A stretch of DNA of 64,000 nucleotides from Hygrophila difformis. Taxonomy: Eukaryota; Streptophyta; Magnoliopsida; Lamiales; Acanthaceae. The translations under genes and the position numbers were made by a program. A model generated the notes under the pieces. That model was given only the letters and a program-made list of their open reading frames with translations, was not told where the DNA came from and searched no databases. Below are positions 1 to 10,675 of this stretch, piece after piece. The stretch is taken from assembly GCA_030278955.1 (NCBI GenBank), contig JAOANR010000015.1, positions 18,323,073 to 18,387,072 of the forward strand, written 5' to 3'. Positions within the stretch are counted from its first letter, which is position 1, and the number at the start of each line of letters is the position of its first letter.

Positions 1-3000
1 CTATGTCCTAAGACAATTCCTTCATTAACCATAAAATGACATTTTTCCCAATTACGAACCAAATTTGATTCTTCACATCTAATCAGAACTTTTTCCAGAT
101 TAATTAAACATTTTTCAAAATCAGACCCGAATACAGAAAAATCATCCATAAATACCTCAATGCATGTCTCAATTAAATCAGAAAATATAGACATCATGCA
201 TCTCTGAAATGTAGCTGGAGCATTACACAGACCAAATGGCATTCTCCTATATGCAAATGTACCGTAAGGACATGTAAAAGTCGTTTTATCCTGATCCTCA
301 GGTGCAATTGGAACTTGATTATAACCAGAATAGCCATCTAAAAAGCAATAAAATTCATGACCAGCTAAACGCTCTAGCATTTGATCAATAAAAGGCAACG
401 GAAAATGATCTTTCCTAGTTTTATCATTCAATCTCCTATAATCAATGCAAACACGCCATCCAGTAGTAGGTCTAGTAGGTACTAATTCACCATTTTCATT
501 TCTAATAACAGTCATACCTCCCTTTTTAGGCACTACTTGTACTGGACTAACCCTCTGACTATCAGAAATAGGATAGATAATACCTGCATCGAGTAGTTTA
601 ATCACCTCTGCTCTTACAGCTTCTTGTAGATGTGGATTCAATCTCCTTTGGGGTTGTCTAACTGGCTTGTCGTCCTCCTCCATGTAAATCCGATGTGTGC
701 ACAATGCTGGACTCAGTCCCTTGATGTCAGCTATTGTCCAACCTATTGCTCTAACATGCTTACTCAACACTTGGGTTAATGCAGTTAATTGATCATCATT
801 TAATTTATTACTTGCAATAACAGGTAAAGTATCATTCTCACCTAGAAAAACATACCTCAAGTGTGAGGGCAGCTCCTTCAACGTCAATGTAGGTGGCTTT
901 TCAACAGACGGGACTAACTTAGACTCTTCTATCGCACAAGCTACTTGCATAGGTAATCCTCCCTCACACTTACTTTCAGCTAACTCCTCACAACTCTCCA
1001 CTAACTGCTCAAATTTCCTATAGGGATCATGTCTAGCAAAGAACTCTCTCTCAATCACCTCATCCTCCTGGTAGATAGCTGTAACTCTATTACACGGGTA
1101 GGTGTCAGAACTAGCGTGTTGTGTTTTAGTTGTCTTAGAAATGTCAAACGACACTTGCTCATTACCTACTTTAAGTGTAATTTTACCATCATCCATGTCT
1201 ACCATGGCCCTACCCGTTTGAAGAAATGGTCTACCTAAAATCAGAGGAATATCCATGTCTTTCTCCATATCTAGAACTACGAAATCAACAGGGAAAATGA
1301 AGCTCTCTACTTGAACGGGAACATCCTCTACAATGCCTAAAGGAGTCCTAATAGATCTGTCAGCTAGCTGTAACTGCATCCTAGTAGGCTTTACGACTCC
1401 TACACCAAGTTCTCTAAAGACATGTAAAGGCATCAGATTAATACTAGACCCAAGATCACACAAAGCTTTGTTGAACTCTCTAGTGCCTATGATGCACGGA
1501 ATAGTGTAACTCCCAGGATCTTTTTGTTTAACAGGTTGCCTTCTTTGTAAGATTGCACTACACTCCCCTGTCAATGTCACTCTCTCGTCATCATCAACAT
1601 TCCTCTTTTTTGATAGAATTTCTTTTAAAAACTTAGCATAGACGGGCATTTGTGCTATAGCATCAGAGAAAGGAATATCAATTCTTAAATTCTTAAAGAC
1701 TTCTAAGAATTTAGCATAATCTTTATCTTCCTTAGCCTTTTTAAGACGCTGTGGGTAAGGGATAGGTGGCTGATATGACTTGACTGGAACAGTAGACTTT
1801 CCCTTATCCTTACTCCTATCAACACTAACTCTCTCACTCTCCTTAGGCTCCTCAGAATCCTTCTGCTGACTTTCTTTCTCTGCATCCTCACCTTGATCGT
1901 CTACAGTATCAGCTGAAACCTCTGGATCATCTAAGGTAGGGTAAGGATTAGGTAATTCCTTCTTATTCCTTAAAGTGATTGCTTTACATTGCTCTTTTGG
2001 ATTAGGATCAGGCATGCTTGGTAGTGTTCCTTGCTGTCTATTTGAAGTGTCCCTAGCAATTTGACCGACTTGTACTTCTAGATTTCTCATTGAGGCTTGC
2101 ATTTGCTGAATTGCTTGTTGTTGAGACACGATTGTGCTCATTAACTCTTTTAAATTAACTTCATCACTTACTTGATTTTGTTGCAGCTGTTGTTGAGGTT
2201 GAAAGTTCCTAGGTTGTTGGTTAGGGTAGAAAGGTTGATTCTGATTTCGGTTTTGATTGTAGTTTTGATTCTGATTTTGATTTTGGTTTTGATTTTGATT
2301 TGGGTAATTTTGATTTTGGTTTTGTGGATAAGGTGGACGGTTGTTTTGTGGATAGGTGTTTTGTTGGAATTGAGAATTTTGATTAGGGTAGAAATTTTGG
2401 TTTTGAGGTCGGTTTTGGTTGTAATTCTGCTGCCTATTTCCCATGTAGTTCACATCTTCCACTTGCTCCTCAGTACCCTCACACTGCATAGTCTCTTGAA
2501 GTCCTTGATCAAGCAAGTGACAAGCTGATGATTCATGAGGTCCATGACAAATACCGCATCTCACAACTTTAGCTTGACCTTTCTTCAACGAAGAAACCTC
2601 TCTCATCAAAGCATCTAACTTAGAGTCTATAGCAACTGCCTTTTCTACCTCGTAGATTCCCCCTTTTGTTTTATTTCTAGCATTTTTCTTACCAGGAAAT
2701 TTTTTCATATTAGAAATCTTTTTCTCAATTATTTCCTTAGCTCTAGAAGGTCCTATAGATAGAAAAGAATCTCCAGCCGCTGCATCCAACAAGTTCCTCC
2801 AATGATCAATCAACCCATTGTAGAAGAAGTGCATCTGCTGCCAATCTTCAAAGCCATGATTCGGGCATCGTGCCAATAAAGTATTATATCTATCCCATGC
2901 TTCAAGCAAAGTTTCACCCTCATCTTGCACAAATTCTTTGATTTTTTCTCGCAATTCAATAACCTTAGATGGTGGGAAGAATTGTTCTAAGAAAGCTTCT

Positions 3001-3398
3001 AACATTTTATCCCAAGTAGTGACATCCCTTAATTGAAGTGAGTTGTACCAAGTTTTAGCCTTATCTCTAAGTGAAAACGAGAACAATCTCAACTTAATTT
3101 CATCACTAGTAACACCATTTATTTTCACTGTGTCACAATAGTCCAGAAAGTTCCTTATGTGTTCTACAGCATCATTCGTAGGTGATCCATTATATTGACT
3201 AGCTTGAACCATAGTGATTAGTGCAGGCTGAAGGGTAAAGCTTAAAGCATCTACATCAGGCCTAGGAGTTCTATTAAGCAGATTTCCACTAGTTCCTTGT
3301 AAGTGTTCTTCAATGGTCATTTCAGCTTGATCATCGTGCTCCAAATCACCACCGTTACCTCCGTTATTACCCTGATTATCATTATCATTCGCTGCCAT
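1..3398 (-). CDS. gag-pol polyprotein (Athila-like), partial, open at left edge
   Basis: About 1132 codons without a stop from the ATG at 3398. In order: a Gag domain (residues about 50-250, including a KTWYNSL-like core), a zinc knuckle of form CX2CX3HX4C near residue 278, a Gln/Asn/Pro-rich stretch (about 330-410), a charged linker, an aspartic protease with DLGSS near residue 645, and reverse transcriptase with CIDYRRLND (about 981), FLDGYSGYNQ and FMDD (about 1083). RNase H and integrase lie beyond the window. The product would be cut into capsid, protease and reverse transcriptase for cytoplasmic particle assembly and reverse transcription. The frame stays open upstream of this ATG to about 3602 without another ATG, so the true start is uncertain. 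Gag, protease and RT share one frame, so no frameshifting is needed. Confidence 0.88.
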   Translation of the reverse strand, partial: MAANDNDNQGNNGGNGGDLEHDDQAEMTIEEHLQGTSGNLLNRTPRPDVDALSFTLQPALITMVQASQYNGSPTNDAVEHIRNFLDYCDTVKINGVTSDEIKLRLFSFSLRDKAKTWYNSLQLRDVTTWDKMLEAFLEQFFPPSKVIELREKIKEFVQDEGETLLEAWDRYNTLLARCPNHGFEDWQQMHFFYNGLIDHWRNLLDAAAGDSFLSIGPSRAKEIIEKKISNMKKFPGKKNARNKTKGGIYEVEKAVAIDSKLDALMREVSSLKKGQAKVVRCGICHGPHESSACHLLDQGLQETMQCEGTEEQVEDVNYMGNRQQNYNQNRPQNQNFYPNQNSQFQQNTYPQNNRPPYPQNQNQNYPNQNQNQNQNQNQNYNQNRNQNQPFYPNQQPRNFQPQQQLQQNQVSDEVNLKELMSTIVSQQQAIQQMQASMRNLEVQVGQIARDTSNRQQGTLPSMPDPNPKEQCKAITLRNKKELPNPYPTLDDPEVSADTVDDQGEDAEKESQQKDSEEPKESERVSVDRSKDKGKSTVPVKSYQPPIPYPQRLKKAKEDKDYAKFLEVFKNLRIDIPFSDAIAQMPVYAKFLKEILSKKRNVDDDERVTLTGECSAILQRRQPVKQKDPGSYTIPCIIGTREFNKALCDLGSSINLMPLHVFRELGVGVVKPTRMQLQLADRSIRTPLGIVEDVPVQVESFIFPVDFVVLDMEKDMDIPLILGRPFLQTGRAMVDMDDGKITLKVGNEQVSFDISKTTKTQHASSDTYPCNRVTAIYQEDEVIEREFFARHDPYRKFEQLVESCEELAESKCEGGLPMQVACAIEESKLVPSVEKPPTLTLKELPSHLRYVFLGENDTLPVIASNKLNDDQLTALTQVLSKHVRAIGWTIADIKGLSPALCTHRIYMEEDDKPVRQPQRRLNPHLQEAVRAEVIKLLDAGIIYPISDSQRVSPVQVVPKKGGMTVIRNENGELVPTRPTTGWRVCIDYRRLNDKTRKDHFPLPFIDQMLERLAGHEFYCFLDGYSGYNQVPIAPEDQDKTTFTCPYGTFAYRRMPFGLCNAPATFQRCMMSIFSDLIETCIEVFMDDFSVFGSDFEKCLINLEKVLIRCEESNLVRNWEKCHFMVNEGIVLGH

Positions 3399-3602
3399 GT
3401 TTAACCTATTGAACTGAACAACTAATTGATTAGTTAGAATTGTTGAAACTCCAGTCGTTGGAGAATAGTTTTCTTCATCAGAGGATGAATTAATTAAAAT
3501 TTCCAACTGAGCTGGTCTCCTACGTTTTCCTAATCTAATAGCTCTAAGAGTACGCTCAATTTCAGGATCATAAGCTATTTCTGCTTGTTTGCTTCGCACT
3601 GC
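3399..3602 (-). other. open frame upstream of the gag ATG, possible spliced leader
   Basis: The gag frame continues upstream of the ATG at 3398 for about 68 codons with no stop. It reads as an acidic and basic segment including YDPEIERT and GKRRRP, which looks like genuine Gag N-terminal sequence. It has no ATG. Just upstream is a T-rich tract ending TTTGCAG (AG at 3599-3600), which resembles a 3' splice site. Either translation starts downstream and this is leader, or a spliced RNA supplies a start codon. This is inference from the frame and the splice-like signal. Confidence 0.45.
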
Positions 3603-3706
3603 AAATATTAAATAAAAATAAAATACAATAAGTAACAGTTAAATTAATATTTAACTTAATAAATTTAAATTAATAAACTAAAAACAATTAAAAATTCACA
3701 ACAAAA

Positions 3707-3724
3707 TCCCCGGCAACGGCGCCA
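3707..3724 (-). other. primer binding site, tRNA-Asp type
   Basis: On the minus strand this reads TGGCGCCGTTGCCGGGGA, complementary to the 3' end (with CCA) of plant tRNA-Asp as I recall it. It lies six bases inside the LTR boundary and sets both the direction of the element and the inner LTR end. Confidence 0.85.
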
Positions 3725-3730
3725 AAAACT

Positions 3731-5961
3731 TGATGGGTGATTTTCACCACTCATATTTTACCACAAGCGGATGGTTGTCATCAAGTAATAAAAACCGGTG
3801 AATACCGGGTCGAACCCAAGGGAATTTCAGAATATTATTTCATTCCGGAGAATATTTTAATTGTTTTAAGTTTATTTAATATATTTTATATTTTGAAAAG
3901 GATTTGTTTAATTCTAATGGTGATTTAAATTTAAAAACAGTGACATCAAATTAAAATAAAGCAAATTAAAATTTTAATTGATAAAAATACTAATGGGAGT
4001 TGCTTGTAATATTTTAAATATTGCCATCTTTATTATAAAATAGAAATTGTATAATAATTTGACATTTCCCAATGTTCTAAAAATCAATTTCTTAAATTTA
4101 AATATTTTTATAAAGATTAAAAATATAATAATCTACTAAAACTCCAAATTATGCTTAAACGGACTTCATGGAAGCTGATTAGATTATCTAACATTTTGCA
4201 ATCATTATTCTATGCCTAAATTTGAGTCTTACCCAAGCTTACAAATTTTCCTATAGCAATTAAAAGGCACTTTTCATTTCCCAAATCATTGTGCACATGC
4301 CAGAATCCATTTTTAATGTAATTTATTCCCAATTCCGGTACTAAAATATTAATTCTACTTTTTATCTCCCGATTTAGCAAAGCAGAATTTATGGAATTAG
4401 ATTCTAACATTCAAATTATGCTAAACAGTATAAATAATCTAATAATTATGGTAAAATAATAATAAAACATGGTAAACTGGATTTAAATAATAATATTAAA
4501 ATGCAGACAGATTAGAATTAATGCCAGATTACTAAAAATAGATAATATATGTTTGATCGATCAGTCAGGCTTTTAGCAGATTAATATTCTAAATCACAGA
4601 TTTGATAAAACACAAAAGATCGATCAATTCAGTAATGTCTAACATATAATCCTAATACAGATTTTAGCAGAATAGCAGATTTATCCATCTTAATCGATTA
4701 AAAAGCAGATTACACCTAAACATGAGATTTTCACTTCTAAGATCAGGCAAAAATGGCGCTTAAACCAAATTAGACAGATTTTAATATGATGGCAGATTAA
4801 TCGATCAATTCAGATTAAACAAATAAAATAGCAGATTCAAAGTTTTCATCCAATCTTCATAATCGATCAAATTTTGGTAGCCAATACATGATTCTAATCC
4901 ACATTCTAACAATCAAAACAGATTAATCCAGATTACAGAATTAAACATCGACATATTATTGCTTCCATAAAAGATAAATTCGTACTTCAAAGTGATTCTG
5001 AACTCCCGTTCTAGAACACTTCTAACACGAACAATACAGAAATCCGTCTACAAATTAAGAACATGATAGCAGATTACTTTTAGAGGCAATTTCAATTCAT
5101 TACAATGCAAGAAAAAGAAAGGCAACACCTAGAATAGGAAGAACACGCCCAGAACAGCGTCCTTGATGCATTCCTCCGGCATGATTTTGTGTTTCTGGCC
5201 TTCTTCTCCCATTAGCAGATGTTTACAGAGTGTTTTTGTTCGAAAATATGAGTCTGCCTGATGAAGAATGACGAAGAACAGCCTTTAAAACCGAATTCGG
5301 GAGGTTAGAAAACTGCCCAACCGCGACTGTGGCGCCTAATGTGGCGCTCGGAAGAGGTTTCAGGCGCCACCAAGTAGCTGCGGCGCATAACGACGATTTT
5401 CCAAATTTTCAATTGCGGCGCATTTTGCGGCGCTCGGAGTCCAATTTAGGCGCCGCCAAGCACGTGCGGCGCATTCTGACAGTTTCTCCATTTTGACCTG
5501 CGGCGCATTTTTCGGCGCTCCGGAGCAATTTTAGGCGCCACCCAGCTTATGCGGCGCATCCTGAAGCTTTTTCCATCCGAAATTTTCCAAAGTGTTGATG
5601 CGGCGCCTGCTGTGGCGCTCAGAGCTCGATTTGGGCGCCGACATGCCTATGTGGCGCATTCTGGGCACAGTCCAGTGTTGAAAAATCCGAATTTGACATC
5701 TTTTGTCCTCCGAACATCTTCTTTCTTCATTTTAGTGCCTGAAACATCATTGCAATGTATTAGAATTGCCAAAGTCTTATTAAAAAGCATAAAACAAGGT
5801 AAATTGAACTCAAATAAGCTCAATTTAAGCAGTCTTATTAATATTTACAAAACACATGAAATGTGCATTAAAAAGCAGTAAAATAGGATCGCATGCATGC
5901 AATTTAGGTCCATTTTATCATAATTTAAGCTCATTTAAATGTGGTTTCACATGGTGCATCA
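3731..5961 (-). repeat. 5' LTR of the Athila-like element
   Basis: The ends were set by the primer site and by the terminal inverted pair TGATG at 3731 and CATCA ending at 5961, giving 2231 bp. The U3 side is on the right. It contains an AT-rich part (3900-5100) and a GC-rich tandem repeat (5325-5680). The partner LTR is outside the window, so age cannot be measured here. The predicted target duplication would start with ACATA at 5962. Confidence 0.75.
5325..5680 (-). repeat. four imperfect GGCGCC-rich tandem repeats in the LTR U3
   Basis: Four units of about 85-95 bp begin near 5328, 5414, 5500 and 5600. Each carries GCGGCGCA- or GTGGCGCC-like boxes, a GGCGCTC box and a GGCGCC box. The block is GC-rich and CpG-rich inside a very AT-rich LTR. 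Its position, a few hundred bases into U3, suits a promoter or enhancer array, but that is inference. Confidence 0.8.
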
Positions 5962-6432
5962 ACATACTGTTACCATACCGAAAATTATACCGTACCGAAT
6001 TTTTGGTTTTTACCGAAAAATACCAAAAATTATACCGTACCGAATTTTTGATTTTTACCGAAAAATACTGGAAATTTTTACTTACCGAAAAGTGGTATAT
6101 ACTGTTATAAATCGACATACCGAACTATACCGAAATGCCAATGATAGGTTGGGCTTTAAGAGTTGGGGTTTAGGCTTTAGGGTATTGCAGTATACTGAAA
6201 TACCGAAATGCCGATGATAGAATATTAAAATTTTAAAAGTAATGTTTCGTTATTACGGTATACCAAAATACCGAAAATCTTGTATGCTCCATACTGTTAT
6301 CGTACCCTTTTTTCGGCATACCTAAATTTCGGTATACCTAAATTTTGGCATACCTAAATTTTGATATTTTTCGGTAATTTCCGATACAGTAAGCTCGGTA
6401 TACCGAGTTTTTGGTAATTTTTTCCACCCCTA
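5962..6432. mobile_element. half of a DNA-transposon-like element built from TACCGAA motifs
   Basis: Dense copies of ATACCG / CGGTAT in both orientations fill this stretch. It ends at the right with CCACCCCTA, the inverse of a TAGGGGTGG-type end seen on plant non-autonomous hAT-like elements. The left end is missing: the sequence starts exactly where the Athila-like LTR stops, so the retrotransposon probably landed inside it. The superfamily call is tentative. Confidence 0.5.
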
Positions 6433-6553
6433 GGTCTAATAGCAATGTGAATGAGTGTTGAGAGGTGCATGCCCCGGGATAGTTGCATGCTCTTCAACCT
6501 GTTAGGCCAATCTGCTCGGCCGAAACATATATGTAATAATTTGTTTTATTGTA

Positions 6554-6813
6554 CTCCATCCGTTTTCCAATAATTGGAACATTTTAGCATTTCACGCAAT
6601 TCAATACATTTTTTTAACGTTCAATATCTTTAATTGTATAAAAGTAAAAATTATAAAAGTTAGATAATATAAATTTACGCGATTAGACGAATCCAACAAG
6701 ATCTCATTTGACTATGTTTTATCTTAAATAATTGTATTAAAAAGTCGAATCAAAGTTACTTAATGAATAGTAGTTACTATGCCAATGTTTCATTTATTTG
6801 AGGATGGAGGGAG
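6554..6813. mobile_element. Stowaway-like MITE
   Basis: A 260-bp element with terminal inverted repeats CTCCATCCGT / GGATGGAGGGAG flanked by TA on both sides, as expected for Tc1/mariner-derived Stowaway MITEs. It has no coding capacity. Confidence 0.8.
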
Positions 6814-7471
6814 TATCATAATTTTGATGTTCTTAAATGCAGTCCTCCTTCAACTCTTTAAGTATTCAGGCATGAACGATGTTCAATTTTTTTTTTCTTA
6901 AGTAATCACTTTATTCATATAATATTGAATTATTTTTTATTATTATAGTTACAATATCTGTTTCAAGAGTATAAACCCTTATCATGCATTTTTAGATAGA
7001 GGAATTCAACTTAGAGTTTAAAATTCGAAACATTCAATCTCCATCAAATCAGTTATAAACAATTAACTTCTACAAAAAAAAAAAAAATTGAAATTAGTCT
7101 ATAAAACACAACACATCATAAATATAGAAAAGTAGGAATATGATGTACTGATAAAGTGAATTACAAATGCAAAAAAATAGTCAATGAAATCACTGAGGAA
7201 AGGGTTCTCTCCGATGGCATCGGACTCCCCTGTAAACATTGTCATATGTGAGTTTTAGTATAATTGATCTCTCATTGTTTCACGCCAATATTCTTAAACC
7301 ATACAATGGTCACATTTCATGTATAAAAAAATTACATACTCATTATTAGCGCGCACACACAACAAAAGTAGCGCTGTCCATAAAATGCTTGGCGAGGAAG
7401 GTGAAACTTTTTTTCGCGTCTCCAGTAAACGACCTCTTCGACTCCCTCTCCGACTTCTGATATTGTGCGTA
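6814..7471. other. intergenic, no gene recognised
   Basis: AT-rich sequence with short homopolymers (a T run near 6886, an A run near 7074). The short open frames between 7294 and 7519 partly overlap the THO1-like fragment and have no recognisable product. Confidence 0.5.
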
Positions 7472-7582
7472 CATATCTTCACAGTTTCTCATTGTAGACA
7501 TTTTTGTCAAATCTTCTAAAATCTGAAAAATCATACCGCTTTCAATATGTTCTTTCTCACTTAAGTACAACAAATATACAAT
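7472..7582 (-). pseudogene. THO complex subunit 1 (THO1/HPR1)-like exon fragment
   Basis: The minus strand encodes about 36 residues containing YLSEKEHIESGMIFQ and ILEDLTKMSTMRNCEDM. From memory this closely resembles the N-terminal region of plant THO1/HPR1, a subunit of the THO/TREX complex that couples transcription to mRNA export in the nucleus. The similarity stops at ATATGTACGC, where a GT donor is possible. I could not find the next expected THO1 segment nearby on the same strand. It is therefore probably a gene fragment carried or left by a transposon, or a lone exon of a decayed gene. A real exon of a gene with very long introns cannot be excluded, as the sequence looks little decayed. 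Confidence 0.55.
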
Positions 7583-7604
7583 TCATAGTAAATTAATCAA
7601 GCAC

Positions 7605-7607
<3 letters not shown>

Positions 7608-7641
<34 letters not shown>
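7608..7641. repeat. (TA)n microsatellite
   Basis: About 17 perfect TA units. Confidence 0.95.
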
Positions 7642-7643
<2 letters not shown>

Positions 7644-8640
7644 AGAGTAAACCATGATATATGAACAATCGGAAAATAAGTGATTCATCAATGGAATATA
7701 GATGTGGCCATCAAATAAGACCAAAGGTCCCCAGCACCACCAAACCAAGTTTTAGAATCTCAAAACAGTTGATTCTTGCGCCTAAAGCACTGCCCAAAAC
7801 ATAGTTCAAAAAGGCTGGTGCACAATATGCTCTCATATGAAACCAAAGAAGGGAGAAGCCATGCACAGAGAGACAAAAATTATAGATAAGTCGTGTATCA
7901 ACTATTCTTCAAGACATAAGTTATTGCCAAGGTTTAGGGCATTCCTATTCCATGAAAATTATAATTGACTTCAGATATAATGACCTTCAAGAAAGAAATC
8001 ACAGGTCCCTCCGTGTTTGGCACCCAAGGCTGCACAATAGTTACATGGAACGGGATTCAATTCGAAACGGGGAACAGGAACAGGAACGGTAGTTTAGGTG
8101 AATTGGAAATGATTTATACTATGATTTTTTCTAAATATTAAAATAATTTAATTAAGAAAAATTTTTAATTAAATGTTTTTTCAAAAAAAAAAACCATAAT
8201 GAAAATTTCAAAACATTCAAGATACTGCCGTTTAAGATACAACTAATTTTTCGGTAAGCAAGATACAACTAATTGATGCAACCATTTTTTATTCCTTTTC
8301 ATTTAAGATACTGCCGTTTTGTACTGTTACTATTCCCCAAATCGCAATTGAATATTTATGCTTTTAAAGATATAATTACATATTACATTCAATACCGACT
8401 TGGTTCCTATCCTGGGAAGGATGTACTGGAGTAATTCTTCACCATTAGATTGAATGTTGATCCAATGATTTATATTAATTGTAGGGATATTTGTGTCTTT
8501 TCTCACATCTTCATAAATTTAAATTAAAAAAAGTTGGACTGCATTATATCACTTCTTCTCTTTCCTTTTCTTGAATACATAGTTTTAATCATGACTTCAA
8601 TTATGTAATCATTACTTTTTTCCTTTCTTGAATACACATT
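7642..8640. other. intergenic, no gene recognised
   Basis: Non-coding in all frames. A stretch at 8040-8100 has GGAACAGGAACAGGAACGG-type short repeats; the remainder is AT-rich. No exon of the THO1-like fragment was recognised here. Confidence 0.45.
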
Positions 8641-9195
8641 GTGTCATTCACTCATTCTAACATTCATTATGAAATGAGAAGAAATGATGTTACAAAGTTC
8701 CACACATTCTGTTTCAATAGCTTACATGATGTAATGTATAAACATTGTAATATTATTAATGCAACATCTATCAACCTATGAAAACATTCTGTCTCATAAT
8801 AATAAGCATTCTGTTTCTATCTTACTTAACATTATGTCGTTTAAAATTATATCTTTAATAATAGCACATTCTGTCTCAAAATGCCATACATTCTGTTCCA
8901 TTAACTTTGACATTCTGTCTTAATATACCATTCATTCTTTCACATTACACTCATGAAACATAATGACAACACTCATGAAACAAAATGTTTAAATCATCAA
9001 ACAGAATGTTATACATGAGTGACAAAACTTTCCAGAAACATAATGACAACACTCATAATGAAACAAAATGTGTGTATATATGAAACAGAATCACAGAACC
9101 CATGAAACAGAATGTTTAAAATCATGAAACATAATGCAAAAACTCAAGAAACATAGTAATGTTTAAAATTATGAAACAAAATGTGTGTATACATA
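8641..9195. repeat. two-way array of a 12-13 bp motif (CATTCTGTTTC / GAAACAGAATG)
   Basis: From about 8641 to 8940 the motif appears as CATTCTGTTTC or CATTCTGTCTC, spaced irregularly at 20-45 bp. From about 8945 to 9190 it appears in the opposite orientation as GAAACAGAATG, GAAACATAATG or GAAACAAAATG. There are roughly 18-20 copies with a single orientation switch near 8943. Such clusters of transposase-type binding motifs occur in subterminal regions of some DNA transposons, but I found no clean terminal repeats or target duplication, so the class is unknown. Confidence 0.7.
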
Positions 9196-10416
9196 TCCTG
9201 CTAATATTTCATCTCCGATAAGCGTGATCATCATGAAAAATTTGCAAAAAGAAAATACGGATTACGAGACGGTGAGTGTATTAATTTTTTAATATTATAT
9301 CTATAATAAAATAATAAAATAGAGTAAATTACATAATTAACCTTATATAATCTTGATCATTGATTTAACAAAAAACTTGATCCAATGGTTGTAATGTGTT
9401 GCAGCATATACTGGGTAAATATGTTCCAGCATAGGAACCAAATTGATTCAATACCACCGTTTTGCATTTACTTTTCGTCTTCCCAAAATTATCTTTCCCC
9501 AAAAGCCTCCCCCGCTTTCCATCTCCCCAAAATTCATCTTCCCAAAATTCTTCTTTCAAAATTGTCAGTTGTGAGTTTGTGACCTATCTTCCCCGCTTGT
9601 ATCCAAATAATTGTGAGTTGTGACCCATCTTCGCACGTCGCCGCTTCTCCTCTTTGTTGTTTCGCCGCTCTTTGCTTTCCGCCACTGTTCGCTGTTCTCT
9701 TCGGTTGTTCCTTCAACGGATCTTGGTTTTTCGATATATGGTGCGCTTTCCGCAATTTGGTACGCGATCGTCCCATGATCCGGAACAAATGTTCCGGTCT
9801 AGAGATCAACCGGTCGTTCCCCGTTTCTGGTATCTATGGGCCGCACACACCTCTCCCGGTGTATGGTGCTCACAGCCGGGCATGAGACATGGCATGCGGC
9901 GGCCGACGTCACGCACGCAACCTCGTGTGCAATGCACCAGGACTAAGGTCTTTCCCACCCTAACAACTTTCATCCCAAACCACCAAAATTTCATGCTCTA
10001 AATTAGACATGAAAATTAAATATCTAGCCCTAATTGGTGAGCGAATGTTGTAAATTCTCATAATTTTTCTTCCTTCTCCGATGAGCAGGTAAGATTGATG
10101 GTTGAAGTGGAGGAGCCAACCCCTTTGTTCTTCTTTCTACCGTCCCGAGTGTTTCCTCTTGTTCTTTCTTTTTTTTCCCTATCTTGTGTGTGAGACTAGT
10201 GTGGGAATGAATGGAAGAAGAAGAACGGGAATGAATGAACGAGTGAGAGTGATGGGATGGAGTGGGCGCCGTCAGTTAGTGGGGTAATTTTAGCAAAATA
10301 GTTTCTTTATTTATTTTTTTTTTTTTTGGATTCATAAGGACAATTGAGTAATTAGAAGTGGGGGTGAAATTAAGAAATTTAGAAGTGGAGTGATTTTAGC
10401 AAAGTGTAGAGTGTGA
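9196..10416. other. intergenic; GC-richer block with unrecognised open frames
   Basis: 9590-9990 is richer in GC than its surroundings and holds two overlapping open frames (90 and 115 codons) with different phases and no family I recognise. The following part has a T run near 10312 and short-motif-rich sequence. A transposon-captured gene piece is possible, but nothing supports a specific call. Confidence 0.4.
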
Positions 10417-10417
10417 T

Positions 10418-10675
10418 AGGGGTGATATCGAGTCGAGTCGAGCTCGAGTAGTGGGATACTCGAGCTTGACTTGACAGCTTTTGAGCTACTCGAGCTCGAG
10501 CTCGAACTCGAGTCGAGTAGCATCACTCGAGCTCGAACTTGAGTATCATCGAGTTCGAGCTCGAGCTCGAGTAGCTCGAACTCTTTTTTTTATATACATT
10601 TTCTCGAGCTCGAGCTCAAGTACCATCGAGTTCGAGCCCGAGTTCGAGCTCGAGCTCGAGTAGCTCAAGCTTGAA
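10418..10675. repeat. cluster of TCGAGCTCGAG palindromic motifs (left)
   Basis: Begins with TAGGGGTGATATCGAGTCGA and holds many overlapping GAGCTCGAG / CGAGTCGAG units. The opening resembles the TAGGGGTG ends of hAT-like non-autonomous elements. A second cluster of the same motif at 12515-12700 may be the other end of one element, split by the CACTA sequence between them. Confidence 0.6.

Larger units (their letters stand above)
1..5961 (-). mobile_element. Athila-like Ty3/gypsy LTR retrotransposon, 5' part
   Basis: The element reads right to left. It has a 5' LTR (3731-5961), a primer site matching the 3' end of plant tRNA-Asp (3707-3724), a leader of about 310 bases and a long gag-pol frame that runs off the left edge. 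The rest of pol and the 3' LTR are outside the window. The very long LTR, the tRNA-Asp-type primer site, the DLG protease motif and the FLDGYSGYNQ reverse transcriptase motif are typical of the Athila lineage as I know it. The coding part in view has no stop or frameshift, so this copy is young or still competent. The LTR end lies directly against half of another repeat element, suggesting insertion into it. Confidence 0.85.

Noticed and set aside
2172..2528. 118-codon plus-strand frame rich in Leu and Ile
   Set aside because: It is the complement of the Gln/Asn-rich tract of the Athila-like Gag.
8641..9195. CRISPR-like array of short repeats
   Set aside because: The repeats are 12-13 bp, imperfect, unevenly spaced and switch orientation midway; the window is plant DNA and has no cas genes.
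9613..10001. Two overlapping open frames of 90 and 115 codons
   Set aside because: Different phases, unusual composition and no recognisable domain; no splice or promoter support.
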